64,000 nucleotides of DNA from Adonisia turfae CCMR0081 (GTDB taxonomy: Bacteria > Cyanobacteriota > Cyanobacteriia > Phormidesmidales > Phormidesmidaceae). Location of the stretch: the NCBI RefSeq assembly GCF_011009555.1, contig NZ_QXHD01000004.1, positions 2,225,923-2,289,922 of the forward strand, written 5' to 3'. Below the pieces are notes generated by a model, which saw only the letters and a program-made list of their open reading frames with translations, made no database searches and was not told the origin of the DNA. The position numbers and the translations under genes are program-made. Shown here one piece after another: positions 9,110 to 18,834 of this stretch. The stretch's first letter is position 1. The number at the start of each line of letters is the position of its first letter.

Positions 9110-9359
9110 CGGTAATAACAGCAGGTTCGATTGCGATCGCAATCATGCCACTATCTTTAGCCGACACACCAAAAATCACTTCACCCTCATGGGCGGTAAA
9201 AAAGCAGTGCAGGATGCCATCAACCACCCGACATAGAGCAACGGTGCCTGAACGGATCTGCCAAGCTTGCTCAGGGACGTTTAGTTCCAGGATTTCATCT
9301 TGTTGAATATGGCACGCCTTTTGAAGTGTGTCTCGGGGCTGTGCGCTCAAGGTAGACAT
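9099..9359 (-). CDS. Small protein resembling the N-terminal regulatory segment of NHLM-type peptide exporters
   Basis: The 86 residues read as a cyclic-nucleotide/cupin-like half-domain. The segments WQIRSGTVALCRVVDG and HEGEVIFGVSAKDSGMIAIAI recall the region that precedes the membrane domain in NHLM (NHLP leader peptide) bacteriocin ABC transporters. No membrane or ATPase domain follows; the frame stops and the next gene is convergent. It may be a stand-alone sensor-like protein or a truncated remnant. Reading-frame confidence is moderate and the family link is tentative. Confidence 0.5.
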   Translation of the reverse strand: MSTLSAQPRDTLQKACHIQQDEILELNVPEQAWQIRSGTVALCRVVDGILHCFFTAHEGEVIFGVSAKDSGMIAIAIEPAVITAIP

Positions 9360-9518
9360 AAGGGATATGCAAATAGACCGAAGCTAGTCTTCTAGGATAG
9401 TCAAGCAGGGGAGCAGAATAGCGCGTTTTCTTATTTATCTTAGGAATGTTGAAATAAACTTCATGGAAAACTAATGGATCAGGCCGTATGCAAGGGTAAG
9501 GGATTATGCATCATGGTC

Positions 9519-10625
9519 CTAACCAAGGTGGCCAACGCTATGTTTAGGATTTGGCCAATGCTGCGATGGCTGAAGCAGCGGCTGTAGATGAGGAATATGG
9601 GGGCTTAATGCCGAGATATCGATACCCGCTCGCTGGGTTGAGATCGCACCCACGGCTTCCAAGTAAGACCCCACATTGACCACATTTAGATTTAAAGCGG
9701 CAGCATCAACTGCAAGGGTAGTGGGATTGTCTTTAACCGCAATAATTTGGGTAGCCGTGCCACTGAGGCTCAGAGTAGCACTGCCCCCTAATGTACTGGC
9801 TGGAACAATCAGGACATCAACGTCGGGGGCGCTAATGCTGCGGGCGGTGGCCATGGTGCTGAACTGAGGCGCTTTGCTCAGTCCTGCCAGCACACAGGGT
9901 AAAAAAGTATAGCCAATTTCTTCAGCGGCAGACCGTGGAGAAATGCTCGGGTCAAGCGGCAGCGGCTGAAGGGCTGGGGCATGGGCACAGGGCACTTGAA
10001 ACTCGCGTACCACCAGATGACTAATGACGGCTTCAGCGCCAGCGAGAGGATCGACACCCTGGCCCTGGCGATAGTCGGTGAGGGCATCGCTATCCATATC
10101 ATCTGGAAAACGGGCAATGACAGCAATGGCGGTACAGCCCGATTGCAGCAAATGCTCGACCGCACGCAGCAGGCTATCAGGGCGTTCTAATGTGCCCCAA
10201 GTAGCTGCTGCTGCCTGTTTTAGCTGTACCCCCAAGGAAGCATCTGTAGTGACATATCCACGGATCTTGAGACCAAGGGTGGCACGAGCGGCATCGGCTG
10301 CTTGCAAATGTCGCCAACGCAGATCGTCTTCAATCTCCTGGTCTAGCACCAAGCCAATGGTATTTTGATGCACTGGCTGTAGGTGCCAGCGTCCAGCAGC
10401 AAACTGGTCGAGGCCATAGCCTTCAACATAGTAGGCATTGGGTAGGGGCCAGTAGAGCTGGGCCCCATTGAGCACATTGGGATGGGTAATCAGACGATCA
10501 GTGACGGTTGCGATCGCACGAGCAACGGGCAAGGCATCCCCTGCATAGCCACCAATCGCTGCCCCTACCCCCGTAGGAACAATCATCATAGTGGTATGGG
10601 GGCGGCCATTGTGAACAATGCTCAT
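9519..10625 (-). CDS. DUF3326 domain-containing protein
   Basis: The start is set at ATG 10625 (MSIVHNGRPHTTMMIVPTGVGAAIGGYAGDA), because this ATG overlaps the stop of the preceding gene by four bases and matches the family's usual N-terminus. The protein is 368 residues. Glycine- and alanine-rich segments (IVPTGVGAAIGGYAGDA; PASTLGGSATLSLSG) and LGLKIRGYVTTDASLG characterise the cyanobacterial/plant DUF3326 family, whose activity is unknown. No signal or membrane helix is evident, so it should be cytosolic. Translation is probably coupled to the small gene upstream. Confidence 0.8.
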   Translation of the reverse strand: MSIVHNGRPHTTMMIVPTGVGAAIGGYAGDALPVARAIATVTDRLITHPNVLNGAQLYWPLPNAYYVEGYGLDQFAAGRWHLQPVHQNTIGLVLDQEIEDDLRWRHLQAADAARATLGLKIRGYVTTDASLGVQLKQAAAATWGTLERPDSLLRAVEHLLQSGCTAIAVIARFPDDMDSDALTDYRQGQGVDPLAGAEAVISHLVVREFQVPCAHAPALQPLPLDPSISPRSAAEEIGYTFLPCVLAGLSKAPQFSTMATARSISAPDVDVLIVPASTLGGSATLSLSGTATQIIAVKDNPTTLAVDAAALNLNVVNVGSYLEAVGAISTQRAGIDISALSPHIPHLQPLLQPSQHWPNPKHSVGHLG

Positions 10626-10846
10626 GCTTGATCCTTGGGCACCACTGTAACCACCGCTTCTATCTGGGCGGTTGTCTTTTCTACCGATGTGATTGCCCAC
10701 CGCAGGGGTTCACCATAGGTGCGCAGTTGGCTTTCAATATGGTTACGAAGCGCGATACCCGTAGTCTGAAGCTCGACCGTCATCAAAACAAACTCTGTGG
10801 TCAGGAATGTGCTGCAATCTGATGAGTTATTGTCCAAATCCGTCAT
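10622..10846 (-). CDS. Small conserved protein coupled to the DUF3326 gene
   Basis: This 74-residue frame (or 53 residues if ATG 10783, MTVELQTTG, is used) ends in a TGA that overlaps the DUF3326 start as ATGA. That overlap supports translation and a shared role. The core LRNHIESQLRTYGEPLRWAITSV plus EAVVTVVPK looks like a compact alpha-beta protein. I cannot assign a family. No Shine-Dalgarno sequence distinguishes the two starts. Confidence 0.65.
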   Translation of the reverse strand: MTDLDNNSSDCSTFLTTEFVLMTVELQTTGIALRNHIESQLRTYGEPLRWAITSVEKTTAQIEAVVTVVPKDQA

Positions 10847-10923
10847 GCCCGTGTGTGGTGGACAGCACCGACTTTTATGTCCGACTTTTATATCCGATGT
10901 TGACCTGCTTTAGCGCTATAGGG

Positions 10924-11244
10924 TTAATTTTGAAATTGGCCAAATTGGGATTGGTAAACTGCGTCTTCCTTTTCTGTTTCTAGCTTGATATTGGACGTGG
11001 GATACGCCACACATAATAAGGCATAGCCCTTATCTTGAAGTTCTTGGCTGACCCCCATACCATCTTCTTGAGATACGCTCCCCTCAGTGATCAACGCAGC
11101 GCATGTGGTGCAGACCCCTGCACCACAGGAAGTGGGAAGATCTAGGCCAGCCGCTTGGGCCGCAGCTAAAATCGTTTCCTGTTCATCGACAGTGATGGTT
11201 TGAACAGTCCCTTGATGTTTGATTTCAACAGAATAGGTTGCCAT
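10924..11244 (-). CDS. Plant-type 2Fe-2S ferredoxin
   Basis: This 106-residue ferredoxin carries the [2Fe-2S] ligands Cys40, Cys45, Cys48 (CGAGVCTTC) and Cys78 (LLCVAYP) with canonical CX4CX2CX29C spacing. Unlike the main photosynthetic ferredoxin it has a C-terminal tail (ETEKEDAVYQSQFGQFQN), a feature of a secondary cyanobacterial ferredoxin. It should carry single electrons in the cytosol; its specific partner is not indicated by neighbours. A 66-residue coiled-coil gene lies about 270 bases upstream on the same strand. Confidence 0.93.
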   Translation of the reverse strand: MATYSVEIKHQGTVQTITVDEQETILAAAQAAGLDLPTSCGAGVCTTCAALITEGSVSQEDGMGVSQELQDKGYALLCVAYPTSNIKLETEKEDAVYQSQFGQFQN

Positions 11245-11330
11245 GTGACCAGTGGATTAAATAAAAAAATTAAAAAGCGTATTGAATGATTAGCTTAAGG
11301 CAGAGGCTGCCATCAGATAAGTATGACAGC

Positions 11331-11513
11331 CTAACCTTGAGATTTTTCTTTGAAAACACGCTCAAATTCTTCTAGCAAATCATCCATTTCTTCTAAAGCC
11401 TGATTGACGTCGATCCGTAGTGTGCCTAGGTTAGGCTGCTCTAGTAGCTGCACCAAGGAATTTCGTTTAGCCCTGATTTGTTCAATCTGAGTTTTAAGCG
11501 TTTCTAGAGGCAT
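11331..11513 (-). CDS. Small coiled-coil protein
   Basis: I set the start at ATG 11513 (MPLETLKTQIEQIRAKRNS), giving 60 residues; an upstream ATG at 11531 would add six. The sequence is almost wholly heptad-like helical (TQIEQIRAKRNSLVQLLEQ and DDLLEEFERVFKEK), acidic and without cysteine. It resembles short conserved cyanobacterial hypothetical proteins, but no function is known to me. It lies upstream of the ferredoxin on the same strand. Confidence 0.6.
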   Translation of the reverse strand: MPLETLKTQIEQIRAKRNSLVQLLEQPNLGTLRIDVNQALEEMDDLLEEFERVFKEKSQG

Positions 11514-11883
11514 AGTTATGTCTGATATCACCGTCTACCAACTCCAGAATAAGCAACTTTGGGTGCTTAATGCTATCAGGAGCTGGACCAGTCGTAGATG
11601 ATGAGTATACGGACAGACAGTCACTGGTATAGTCGTGAGTTCGTTTTGTATTTGCAGGAAATTTATCCTAGAACTTCCATGTTTACAAAGACCCTGAGTA
11701 TTGATTCCGTGCAGGTCGGATCTAATTTTTGAGCAGGGTTTAAAGGCAAATCCCTTTACTATGGGATCAGACAAGTTTGGGATTAGGCAAGACTAGGTTT
11801 GCTATCACAAACCTGTGTCTAATTGCACGAAGCAAACATCATCATTCACCACTGACGTTCATTTTTGAATTTAAATCCTACAT

Positions 11884-12438
11884 ATGCTACGCAAAGTTCC
11901 CCTCGGTGGTGTTCTACTATCAATTGGCTCTATCCTGACCCTGGTGGGCTTTGTAGCCTACTTCAAAGATATGGCCACCTTAAATTTGGCGGGATTTTTC
12001 TATGGAATTCCACTGCTCTTGGGGGGAGCAGCGTTGCGGGCTGCTGAGTTAGAGCCGGTACCTTATACTCAACCAGCTAGCGATACCGTTGTTACACTGC
12101 GGGATAAAACGGCAACCCAAACGCAAAATCAGGTTCGTAAGGATGTCACTCGCTATCGTTACGGACAGGAAGCTCACCTAGATATTGCTTTAGAGCGATT
12201 AGGATTGAGCCCTAACGATAAGCAACGCCCTATTCTTAGTGGTTTGCGTGAAGAGCTGCGGGATGGTGCATATGCCCTAGTGCTGGAGTTTGATTCACCC
12301 TACATGGCCTTAGAAACTTGGCAGGAAAAGCATGAAAAAATCGAGAGATTCTTCGGGCCTAATATTCGGGCTGAAATTGAATCACTGCCTGAGGATCAGG
12401 TGGAGTTAGCGCTGGTTACGACAGCGGCGGCAGCCTAA
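11884..12438 (+). CDS. DUF2854 family membrane protein
   Basis: Two closely spaced hydrophobic segments near residues 5-27 and 33-52 (LLSIGSILTLVGFVAYF; LNLAGFFYGIPLLLGGAAL) make an N-terminal hairpin. A soluble C-terminal domain of about 120 residues includes RYRYGQEAHLDIALERLGL and YALVLEFDSPYMALETWQEKH. This architecture and length match DUF2854, shared by cyanobacteria and chloroplast-targeted plant proteins. Location is likely thylakoid or plasma membrane; the role is unknown. It appears monocistronic. Confidence 0.82.
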   Translation: MLRKVPLGGVLLSIGSILTLVGFVAYFKDMATLNLAGFFYGIPLLLGGAALRAAELEPVPYTQPASDTVVTLRDKTATQTQNQVRKDVTRYRYGQEAHLDIALERLGLSPNDKQRPILSGLREELRDGAYALVLEFDSPYMALETWQEKHEKIERFFGPNIRAEIESLPEDQVELALVTTAAAA

Positions 12439-12618
12439 GGCTCTTCCAGTGAATATTTCATGCACGTTAATGCATAGCTCGCGTCAGAGACTTAGGTGAA
12501 TTAGCCGAGCGGCCAGAAGACTGTCTTAAAATTTAACCCCTAGCACCTAATACCTTTGATTATGTCACTAACCTGGAGACTGCCTATCAGGCAGAACTAG
12601 CCATTACCACAGTGCTTA

Positions 12619-13431
12619 CTACACACTGATAATGCCTGACCACTGTACTTGCTTAAGCTTAGTACGACGGTAGGAGAAAAAACGCTCGGGTTCTTGAAAC
12701 GTGCAGTGGGGTGCAGTGGCTACCTGGTCCGATGCGAGGCCCATCTGTTCTAGCTGCATTTCGTTGATACGACGAACATCTAGACGCACATGACCGGGCT
12801 TGTTATCGGGTAATAGGGGTGGACTATCTACCGTTAATAGATGGGCAACGATGTCTGCTGGATTGGCAAATTGTTCCCCATCGACGACGCTGAGGCCCAT
12901 TTGGGTGGCAACATCTTCTCCCACCTGGTAGACTTCACCTGCGATCGCAGGTCCCAGCAAAACACGCAAATCCTGGAGTTGCGAGCCTTGAGCCTGCAGC
13001 TTCGCAATGGCGGTGGGGACAATTTTCTGCGCAGTACCACGCCAGCCCGCATGGGCAGCGGCCACTTGCCCAGTACGTTCGTCCGCAATCAGTGCAGGCG
13101 TACAGTCTGCCGTGCAAACCCACGTGGCTTGACCCGCTTTACTACTAAAGCAACCATCTGCATGGGGACGCTCAATGTCCTCATCTGAGACCTGACTGCT
13201 ACCACTGGCTACGAGGGTCTTAGTCCCGGTTCTGACGGCCTCTGGAGCAAGGACGACATTGCCATGGACTTGTTTTGTTCTGAGTACCTCGGCATTCTTG
13301 CTCAACGCTGACGTGAGAACTTCAGGGAGTTGGGGCGCAAATGCCGAAGTGAAGAAGCCATGGGGTTGGGCAATCAGATCGCAGGTTAAATAGGGCTGAC
13401 CTTGCCAGGTCTGCCAGGTCCAATTGTGCAT
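12619..13431 (-). CDS. pgeF: Polyphenol oxidase/laccase-fold purine nucleoside hydrolase-type enzyme PgeF (YfiH)
   Basis: The family acts on purine nucleosides and, as YfiH/PgeF in E. coli, is linked to peptidoglycan quality control. The three metal-ligand positions are visible: His in TKQVHGNV, Cys in CTADCTPALI and His in AAAHAGWRGT. The C-terminal PHCTFQEPERFFSYRR is also diagnostic. The 270 residues are normal. The gene starts 30 bases after the stop-proximal region of no other leftward gene; cimA, its co-directional neighbour, ends at 13462, so the two are probably co-transcribed. Confidence 0.9.
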   Translation of the reverse strand: MHNWTWQTWQGQPYLTCDLIAQPHGFFTSAFAPQLPEVLTSALSKNAEVLRTKQVHGNVVLAPEAVRTGTKTLVASGSSQVSDEDIERPHADGCFSSKAGQATWVCTADCTPALIADERTGQVAAAHAGWRGTAQKIVPTAIAKLQAQGSQLQDLRVLLGPAIAGEVYQVGEDVATQMGLSVVDGEQFANPADIVAHLLTVDSPPLLPDNKPGHVRLDVRRINEMQLEQMGLASDQVATAPHCTFQEPERFFSYRRTKLKQVQWSGIISV

Positions 13432-13461
13432 GGGAGAGAACGGGGTAAAAGGTGAGTAGGG

Positions 13462-15126
13462 TCAAGATTGACACGCTACCAGCTTAGCCTTTACTTCCGA
13501 TCTCAACTTGAGCAAGCCATATTCCAAACCTTCAACGACCGCCTTATAGGACGCCTCCAAAATGTTGGGAGAAAGTCCTACGGTGGTCCAACGATGTTCG
13601 CCATCCCCAAATTCCACCAGCACGCGGGTCTTCGCAGCAGTACCTGAAGCACTGTCTAGAATGCGCACCTTGTAGTCGGTCAAGTAAAATCTCTCTAACT
13701 CTGGATAAAAGCGTTCTAATGCCTTGCGGAGAGCATGGTCTAGAGCCTCTACAGGGCCATTTCCTTCAGCTGCGTGGAGTAAGATTTTGCCATCCACAGA
13801 CACCTTGACGGTGGCCAAAGAAGAGCTGCCCGCTGGGTCCTCAGGGGAACAATTCACGCCGCTGCCAGCGTAGGGCATCCGCTCGCAATGCACCTGAAAT
13901 CCATACACATCAAACATTTTGGGCCGTTGCCCCAAGGCCTCTCGCATCAATAATTCAAAACTAGCCTCCGCAGCTTCAAACTGATAGCCCTCGTCTTCTA
14001 AGGACTTTAGCCGATGCAGTAGCTGCCGCGAGGTGGGACTGGTGCGATCTAGTTTGAGACCAAAGCTGCGGGCTTTAGCCATGACATTGCTTAACCCTGC
14101 CTGATCAGAAATTACAATGCGGCGCAGATTACCCACAGCAGTCGGTTCAATATGCTCGTAGGTTTTGGGATTTCGTTCTACAGCGCTGACATGAATACCG
14201 CCTTTGTGAGCAAAAGCTGACAGCCCCACATAAGGAGCATGCTCATTTGGCGCTAAATTGACTATTTCACTCACATATCGGCTGGTTTCCGCCAGAGTCG
14301 CCAACTTTTCTGCCGGTAGACAGTTGTAGCCAAGCTTCAGCTGAAGATTGGGAATTAATGAACATAGATTGGCATTACCGCATCGTTCGCCATAGCCGTT
14401 GATGGTGCCTTGAACCATGGTGACCCCTTCTAGGGCAGCTGTCAGAGAGTTAGCAACGGCCAGATCGCCATCGTTATGGGTATGGATACCTAACTGAGGA
14501 GGATTTTTCAAATTCAACGTGGCCAACCACTGACCAACTGTGCGTACAATCTCCGTGATCTGATGGGGTAACATGCCGCCGTTGGTGTCGCATAGCACCA
14601 ACCACTCCGCACCAGCCCGAAGCGCAGCTTCCAAGGTTTGGACTGCATATGTAGGATTGCTTACATAACCATCAAACCAGTGCTCAGCATCGTAGATGAC
14701 CCGTCGTCCTTGCCGTCTTAAATAGGCAATGGAGTCGTAGATCATGGATAGATTTTCATTCAACTCCGTCTTTAACCCCTCGGTAACGTGGAGATCCCAA
14801 GACTTACCAAACAGGGTTAACCAGTTAGTTCTTGCTGCTAAAGCTGCTGCTAAGGTGACATCCTCTGTCACTGGCATATGGGGGCGGCGAGTCGAGCAAA
14901 AAGCAACGACTTCAGCCTGACGCAATGGGTGCTGCTGGAGCTGAGAAAAAAACTGCCCATCTTTCGGATTCGCTCCTGGCCATCCCCCCTCGATAAAGGG
15001 AATCCCCAGATCGTCTAAGCGGCGAGCAATATTCAATTTATCTTCAACCGAAAGGGACAACCCCTCGCGCTGCGCACCATCCCGCAGAGTAGTGTCGTAA
15101 ATCCAAAGCTGAGTGTTTTGAGACAT
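13462..15126 (-). CDS. cimA: Citramalate synthase
   Basis: It condenses pyruvate and acetyl-CoA to (R)-citramalate for isoleucine synthesis. The HMGL-like TIM barrel starts with IYDTTLRDGAQREG and contains the metal-binding HTHNDGDLAVAN. The C-terminal half, from about residue 410, is the LeuA dimerisation/allosteric domain (LYHAAEGNGPVEALD-like, here ILLHAAEGNGPVEALDHAL), where isoleucine inhibition would occur. The length of 554 from ATG 15126 (MSQNTQLW) fits CimA rather than LeuA. A start five codons upstream is possible. It probably shares a transcript with pgeF. Confidence 0.92.
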   Translation of the reverse strand: MSQNTQLWIYDTTLRDGAQREGLSLSVEDKLNIARRLDDLGIPFIEGGWPGANPKDGQFFSQLQQHPLRQAEVVAFCSTRRPHMPVTEDVTLAAALAARTNWLTLFGKSWDLHVTEGLKTELNENLSMIYDSIAYLRRQGRRVIYDAEHWFDGYVSNPTYAVQTLEAALRAGAEWLVLCDTNGGMLPHQITEIVRTVGQWLATLNLKNPPQLGIHTHNDGDLAVANSLTAALEGVTMVQGTINGYGERCGNANLCSLIPNLQLKLGYNCLPAEKLATLAETSRYVSEIVNLAPNEHAPYVGLSAFAHKGGIHVSAVERNPKTYEHIEPTAVGNLRRIVISDQAGLSNVMAKARSFGLKLDRTSPTSRQLLHRLKSLEDEGYQFEAAEASFELLMREALGQRPKMFDVYGFQVHCERMPYAGSGVNCSPEDPAGSSSLATVKVSVDGKILLHAAEGNGPVEALDHALRKALERFYPELERFYLTDYKVRILDSASGTAAKTRVLVEFGDGEHRWTTVGLSPNILEASYKAVVEGLEYGLLKLRSEVKAKLVACQS

Positions 15127-15610
15127 AGCAACAGAGAACACAATGTAGTGAATGAAGCCTAGAAATAGTAGATGTAGAGGATGCTTCCTGTGATATTTGC
15201 TGAGTGTCGAATTCTGAACTTTATTTGATTTTTATTTTTTAGATACGTGGCAATTTAAAGACCCTGTGTACCGAGTTTAGACCTTTGATGAAGATATTCA
15301 CAACCCAAAATGGGAAATGAACGGATGAGGATCAATCCTCTTAACCACAAGTGTTTGGCAGCATTTTATACTCTTTGTGACAGGCTATTTTTTGAGTCGT
15401 TTAAGTCATATCATCTCACTACTTTTATGAAGGCCATGGAAAAGCTGCGAAAACTTCAGGTTATGGCTTAATTCACTGATAAATATTTAGTGATATTTGC
15501 AATGTTTCTAAATCAAAACGCCTAAGTGTTTTACACATCTAAACTGTTATTTATCAAACTATCTACACAGACTTGAATTTGCCACATAAGAAACTGGAAT
15601 GTAGTTTGAA
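15127..15610. other. AT-rich intergenic region between divergent genes
   Basis: About 480 bases separate the divergent cimA and the 2Fe-2S protein gene. I found no convincing reading frame, tRNA or long repeat. A short hairpin GAGGATCAATCCTC near 15329 is the only symmetric element noticed. Promoters for both genes must lie here, but no unambiguous -35/-10 pair could be picked. Confidence 0.5.
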
Positions 15611-15958
15611 ATGCTTAACACAATGATTCCCATGCCAAACGTGACTGCTCAAGGACAAACCTTTGAATGTGAAACGGGTGCCAATCTCAGACGTGTGCTT
15701 TTAGATAACGACATTGCTCTATACAATGGCAGCGCTAATTTGATTAACTGCCGTGGTATCGGTAGCTGTGGAACCTGTGCTGTGATGATCGAGGGTGAGG
15801 TATCAGCGGCAAATTGGAAGGATCGGGGTCGACGGTCACTACCGCCCCATACCCCTGAGCGTCCCCTGCGCTTAGCCTGCCAAACCACTGTACTGGGGGA
15901 TATTACAGTGACTAAATACGATCAGTTTTGGGGACAGGGACAAACGTTAGTGTGGTGA
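15611..15958 (+). CDS. 2Fe-2S iron-sulfur cluster-binding (ferredoxin-like) protein
   Basis: The 115-residue protein has cluster ligands Cys47, Cys53, Cys56 (CRGIGSCGTC) and Cys90 (LRLACQTTVLG). The first spacing is CX5C rather than the CX4C of photosynthetic ferredoxin, a variant seen in stand-alone cyanobacterial ferredoxin-like proteins. The conserved segment EGEVSAANWKDRGRRSLPPHTPERPLRLAC belongs to the same subgroup. Starts at ATG 15611, 15623 or 15632 are possible. A role in electron transfer is likely; the partner is unknown. Confidence 0.85.
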   Translation: MLNTMIPMPNVTAQGQTFECETGANLRRVLLDNDIALYNGSANLINCRGIGSCGTCAVMIEGEVSAANWKDRGRRSLPPHTPERPLRLACQTTVLGDITVTKYDQFWGQGQTLVW

Positions 15959-16079
15959 GGCGTTAAAGTTTAGACCCAAAGTTGTTAGAGTTAATGTCTG
16001 AATTCCTGCAAATAGTGGCTCCATTTTTCAAGAACTGGGTAATGATAAAAGGCGGTGGTAGTAAGGAGGGGATAGGCGT

Positions 16080-16553
16080 ATGAATAAGTTTATCTTGGGT
16101 GGTATTCTGGCGGCGATTTCACTGATGGCCATCTATGGCACCAGTGCGTCTAACCAAGTAGCATCTTGGGTGGACCAAACCGATGATGACCCGTCTTCCC
16201 AAACTAATTTTGAGGCGGCTGACGATGCCACCAGTGGCACCGTAGTAGCACTGAATGGAGATGATGCGAATGGTAATTCCATTGGAATTATTAGTAGTCG
16301 AACACCGTTAGAAAAGGCAGGGGAGATTCCTCAACGTCAAGTTGTCGATGTGCAAAGTGCTCCGGCCTTTGGTATCAATGCTCAAACCAACAATGCTGGG
16401 GATGATACCGATGGCGTTGTTGTTGAGCCCAACCCCACGGCTGGAGAGACGGCTCAAACTACACCGCAAACGCCCCCTGCAAATCAGGGACAAGCGCAGC
16501 CGCAACCCACCAATCAGAACCAAAATCAGCCGCCTGTTAGGGCGCTTTGGTAG
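16080..16553 (+). CDS. Secreted or membrane-anchored low-complexity protein
   Basis: An N-terminal hydrophobic segment (MNKFILGGILAAISLMAIYG) acts as signal or anchor. The remaining 130 residues are acidic and disordered, ending in a Gln/Pro/Asn-rich tail (QGQAQPQPTNQNQNQPP). There are no cysteines. AGGAGGGG lies shortly before ATG 16080 (ribosome site), which supports translation. No homologous family is recognised; it may be a lumenal or surface linker protein. Confidence 0.6.
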   Translation: MNKFILGGILAAISLMAIYGTSASNQVASWVDQTDDDPSSQTNFEAADDATSGTVVALNGDDANGNSIGIISSRTPLEKAGEIPQRQVVDVQSAPAFGINAQTNNAGDDTDGVVVEPNPTAGETAQTTPQTPPANQGQAQPQPTNQNQNQPPVRALW

Positions 16554-16698
16554 GGTAAACTGATGCACTTGTTGTGTTTCAGGATGTAACTCATCTTCGA
16601 GACAGGACAATCTGTTAAGGTCTGTTCTGCGCCTAGATATTACAGACAATGTCTTCCTAAAATTGGCACCGTCGTTAAGACTTGCTGGGCGGCTATTG

Positions 16699-16736
16699 CT
16701 TGCAAGCATTGTTTATTCTTGCAAACATTGTTTATT
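16699..16736 (+). repeat. 19-base tandem repeat upstream of thiO-thiG
   Basis: Two adjacent copies of a 19-base unit (CTTGCAAGCATTGTTTATT, then the same with one substitution) end 23 bases before the thiO-thiG start. It may be a simple slippage duplication or duplicated regulatory half-sites. Confidence 0.75.
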
Positions 16737-16759
16737 GAAGAGGTGGTTGATAAAAACCT

Positions 16760-18781
16760 ATGGGTCAGGCAGATGTGCTGGTGATTGGTGGCGGGATTGT
16801 TGGGCTTGCGATCGCAACCGAACTTCGCCAGCAAGGGGCTACCGTTACCGTACTCAGTCGTGATTTTAATGCGGCTGCGGGACACGCGGCTGCAGGCATG
16901 TTAGCTCCGAGTGCTGAAGGCTTAACAGGGGCTCTGTTGGATCTGAGCCAGCGAAGTCTTGCCCTCTATGCCAGCTGGAGTCGTAAGTTAGAGGAACTGA
17001 CGGGTCAAGATACCGGCTTTTGGCCCTGTGGGATTCTCACCCCTGTGTTCTCTTTAGAGCATGCTTCACCAGGTTTACTCAGCCAGACCGCTATTCATAG
17101 CTATCAGCCCCACCTTAACCCCAATGTTCAGGGGGGTTACTGGTACCCCGAAGAGGGGCAGGTCGATACTCGCGCCCTGCTTCAGGCCCTGCGCATTGGA
17201 GCCCAAGAACTGGGAGTGGACATCCAAGAAGGGGTGAGTGCTGAGGCGTTTTTGCAACATAATCAGCAGGTCACTGAGGTACTGACATCCAATGGTCAGC
17301 AGCAGGCGGGGCATTACGTTTTGGCGGCTGGTGCTTGGTCCAGTGAGCTATTGCCCATTCCCATAATCCCCCGTAAGGGACAAATGGCCGCTCTAGGCAC
17401 ACCGCCCAATTTTCCCCATCGCCTCAATCGGGTTTTGTATGGGGAGCATATCTACATAGTGCCGCGCAAAGATGGACGGATTGTGCTGGGGGCAACCAAT
17501 GAGGATGTTGGATTTACCCCCCATAATACGCCTGCTGGTGTGGCACAGTTGCTCAACGAGGCGGTACGGTTATATCCGTCATTGGCTGATTGTCCCTTAC
17601 AAGACTGTTGGTGGGGATATCGCCCTACAACACCTGACGAAGCACCTATTTTGGGACCTAGTCAATGCCATAATCTGACCTTGGCAACGGGGCATCACCG
17701 GAATGGTGTGCTGCTGACGCCAATTACTGCCAAGCTGATTGTTGAATCGATTCAAGGTCAGCCTGATCCGCTGTTGGCAACGTTCCATTGGGAACGGTTT
17801 ATGGGGGCAGCGAAGCAGGGTGTTGCCGATGCTGCGGGGATGGTGGGCGGCGGCCATCCTACCGATTCACAAAATTCTACTGCCGCCCCTGATTCCGAGT
17901 CGTTGGGTTGCACCCGTTCAACCCAACCTACGTTTTTTTCGATTCCTACAAAAATGCAAACTCTTTCTGCTCCTCCGATTACGACTGATGATGATGCTCT
18001 TGTTATTGCCGGACGGTCTTTCTCGTCACGGTTGATGACGGGTACGGGTAAATTTGACAATTTTGATACGATGCGGGCTAGTCTGGCCGCTAGCGGTAGC
18101 CAAATTGTGACGGTGGCTGTACGTCGGGTGCAGACCAATGCTCCTGGCCATGAAGGTCTGGCTCAAGCAATTGACTGGCAGAAGGTTTGGATGTTGCCCA
18201 ATACGGCTGGATGTACCAGTGCCGATGAGGCGATTCGGGTGGCTCGTTTAGGCAGAGAGATGGCAAAGCTGTTGGGGCAGGAAGACAACAACTTTGTGAA
18301 ATTAGAGGTGATTCCAGATTCAAAATATTTGTTGCCTGATCCCATTGGCACACTACAGGCGGCGGAACAACTTGTAAAAGAAGGGTTTGCTGTACTGCCC
18401 TATATCAATGCCGATCCGATTTTGGCCAAGCATCTTGAGGAAGCTGGGTGTGCAACAGTGATGCCGCTGGGCTCTCCCATTGGGTCAGGTCAGGGGGTGC
18501 GCAACGCGGCTAACATTGGCATTATTGTTGAGCAAGCTACCATACCGGTGGTGGTAGACGCAGGAATTGGTAGCCCCAGTGAAGCTGCCGAATCCATGGA
18601 GATGGGGGCGGATGCGTTGTTGATTAATACTGCGATCGCAAAAGCTCAAGACCCTGTGAAGATGGGTCGAGCCATGGGATTGGCGACTGAGGCAGGACGC
18701 TTCGCCTATTTAGCCGGTCGTATTCCAGTGAAAGCCTATGCCAGTGCTAGTTCTCCTCTCACAGGGACAATCACGGGCTAA
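16760..18781 (+). CDS. thiO-thiG: Glycine oxidase ThiO / thiazole synthase ThiG fusion
   Basis: This is a bifunctional thiamine (thiazole) biosynthesis enzyme. Residues 1-360 are a FAD-dependent glycine oxidase ([19 protein letters not shown]-terminal [15 protein letters not shown]), supplying dehydroglycine. A low-complexity linker of about 40 residues follows. Residues 395-673 are ThiG, with the Schiff-base Lys in [14 protein letters not shown] and the phosphate-binding [19 protein letters not shown]. Such fusions are known in cyanobacteria and couple the two steps. No TPP riboswitch is evident upstream. The gene is followed by a pentapeptide-repeat gene on the same strand. Confidence 0.95.
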   Translation: MGQADVLVIGGGIVGLAIATELRQQGATVTVLSRDFNAAAGHAAAGMLAPSAEGLTGALLDLSQRSLALYASWSRKLEELTGQDTGFWPCGILTPVFSLEHASPGLLSQTAIHSYQPHLNPNVQGGYWYPEEGQVDTRALLQALRIGAQELGVDIQEGVSAEAFLQHNQQVTEVLTSNGQQQAGHYVLAAGAWSSELLPIPIIPRKGQMAALGTPPNFPHRLNRVLYGEHIYIVPRKDGRIVLGATNEDVGFTPHNTPAGVAQLLNEAVRLYPSLADCPLQDCWWGYRPTTPDEAPILGPSQCHNLTLATGHHRNGVLLTPITAKLIVESIQGQPDPLLATFHWERFMGAAKQGVADAAGMVGGGHPTDSQNSTAAPDSESLGCTRSTQPTFFSIPTKMQTLSAPPITTDDDALVIAGRSFSSRLMTGTGKFDNFDTMRASLAASGSQIVTVAVRRVQTNAPGHEGLAQAIDWQKVWMLPNTAGCTSADEAIRVARLGREMAKLLGQEDNNFVKLEVIPDSKYLLPDPIGTLQAAEQLVKEGFAVLPYINADPILAKHLEEAGCATVMPLGSPIGSGQGVRNAANIGIIVEQATIPVVVDAGIGSPSEAAESMEMGADALLINTAIAKAQDPVKMGRAMGLATEAGRFAYLAGRIPVKAYASASSPLTGTITG

Positions 18782-18834
18782 TTAATCTGGCTAATTAATC
18801 TATATTCATAGAAATTGGCATTCAATCGGTAGTA

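Noticed and set aside
16560..16759. TPP riboswitch before thiO-thiG
   Set aside because: The conserved CUGAGA and ACCUGA-type core elements are not present; only a 19-base tandem repeat was found.
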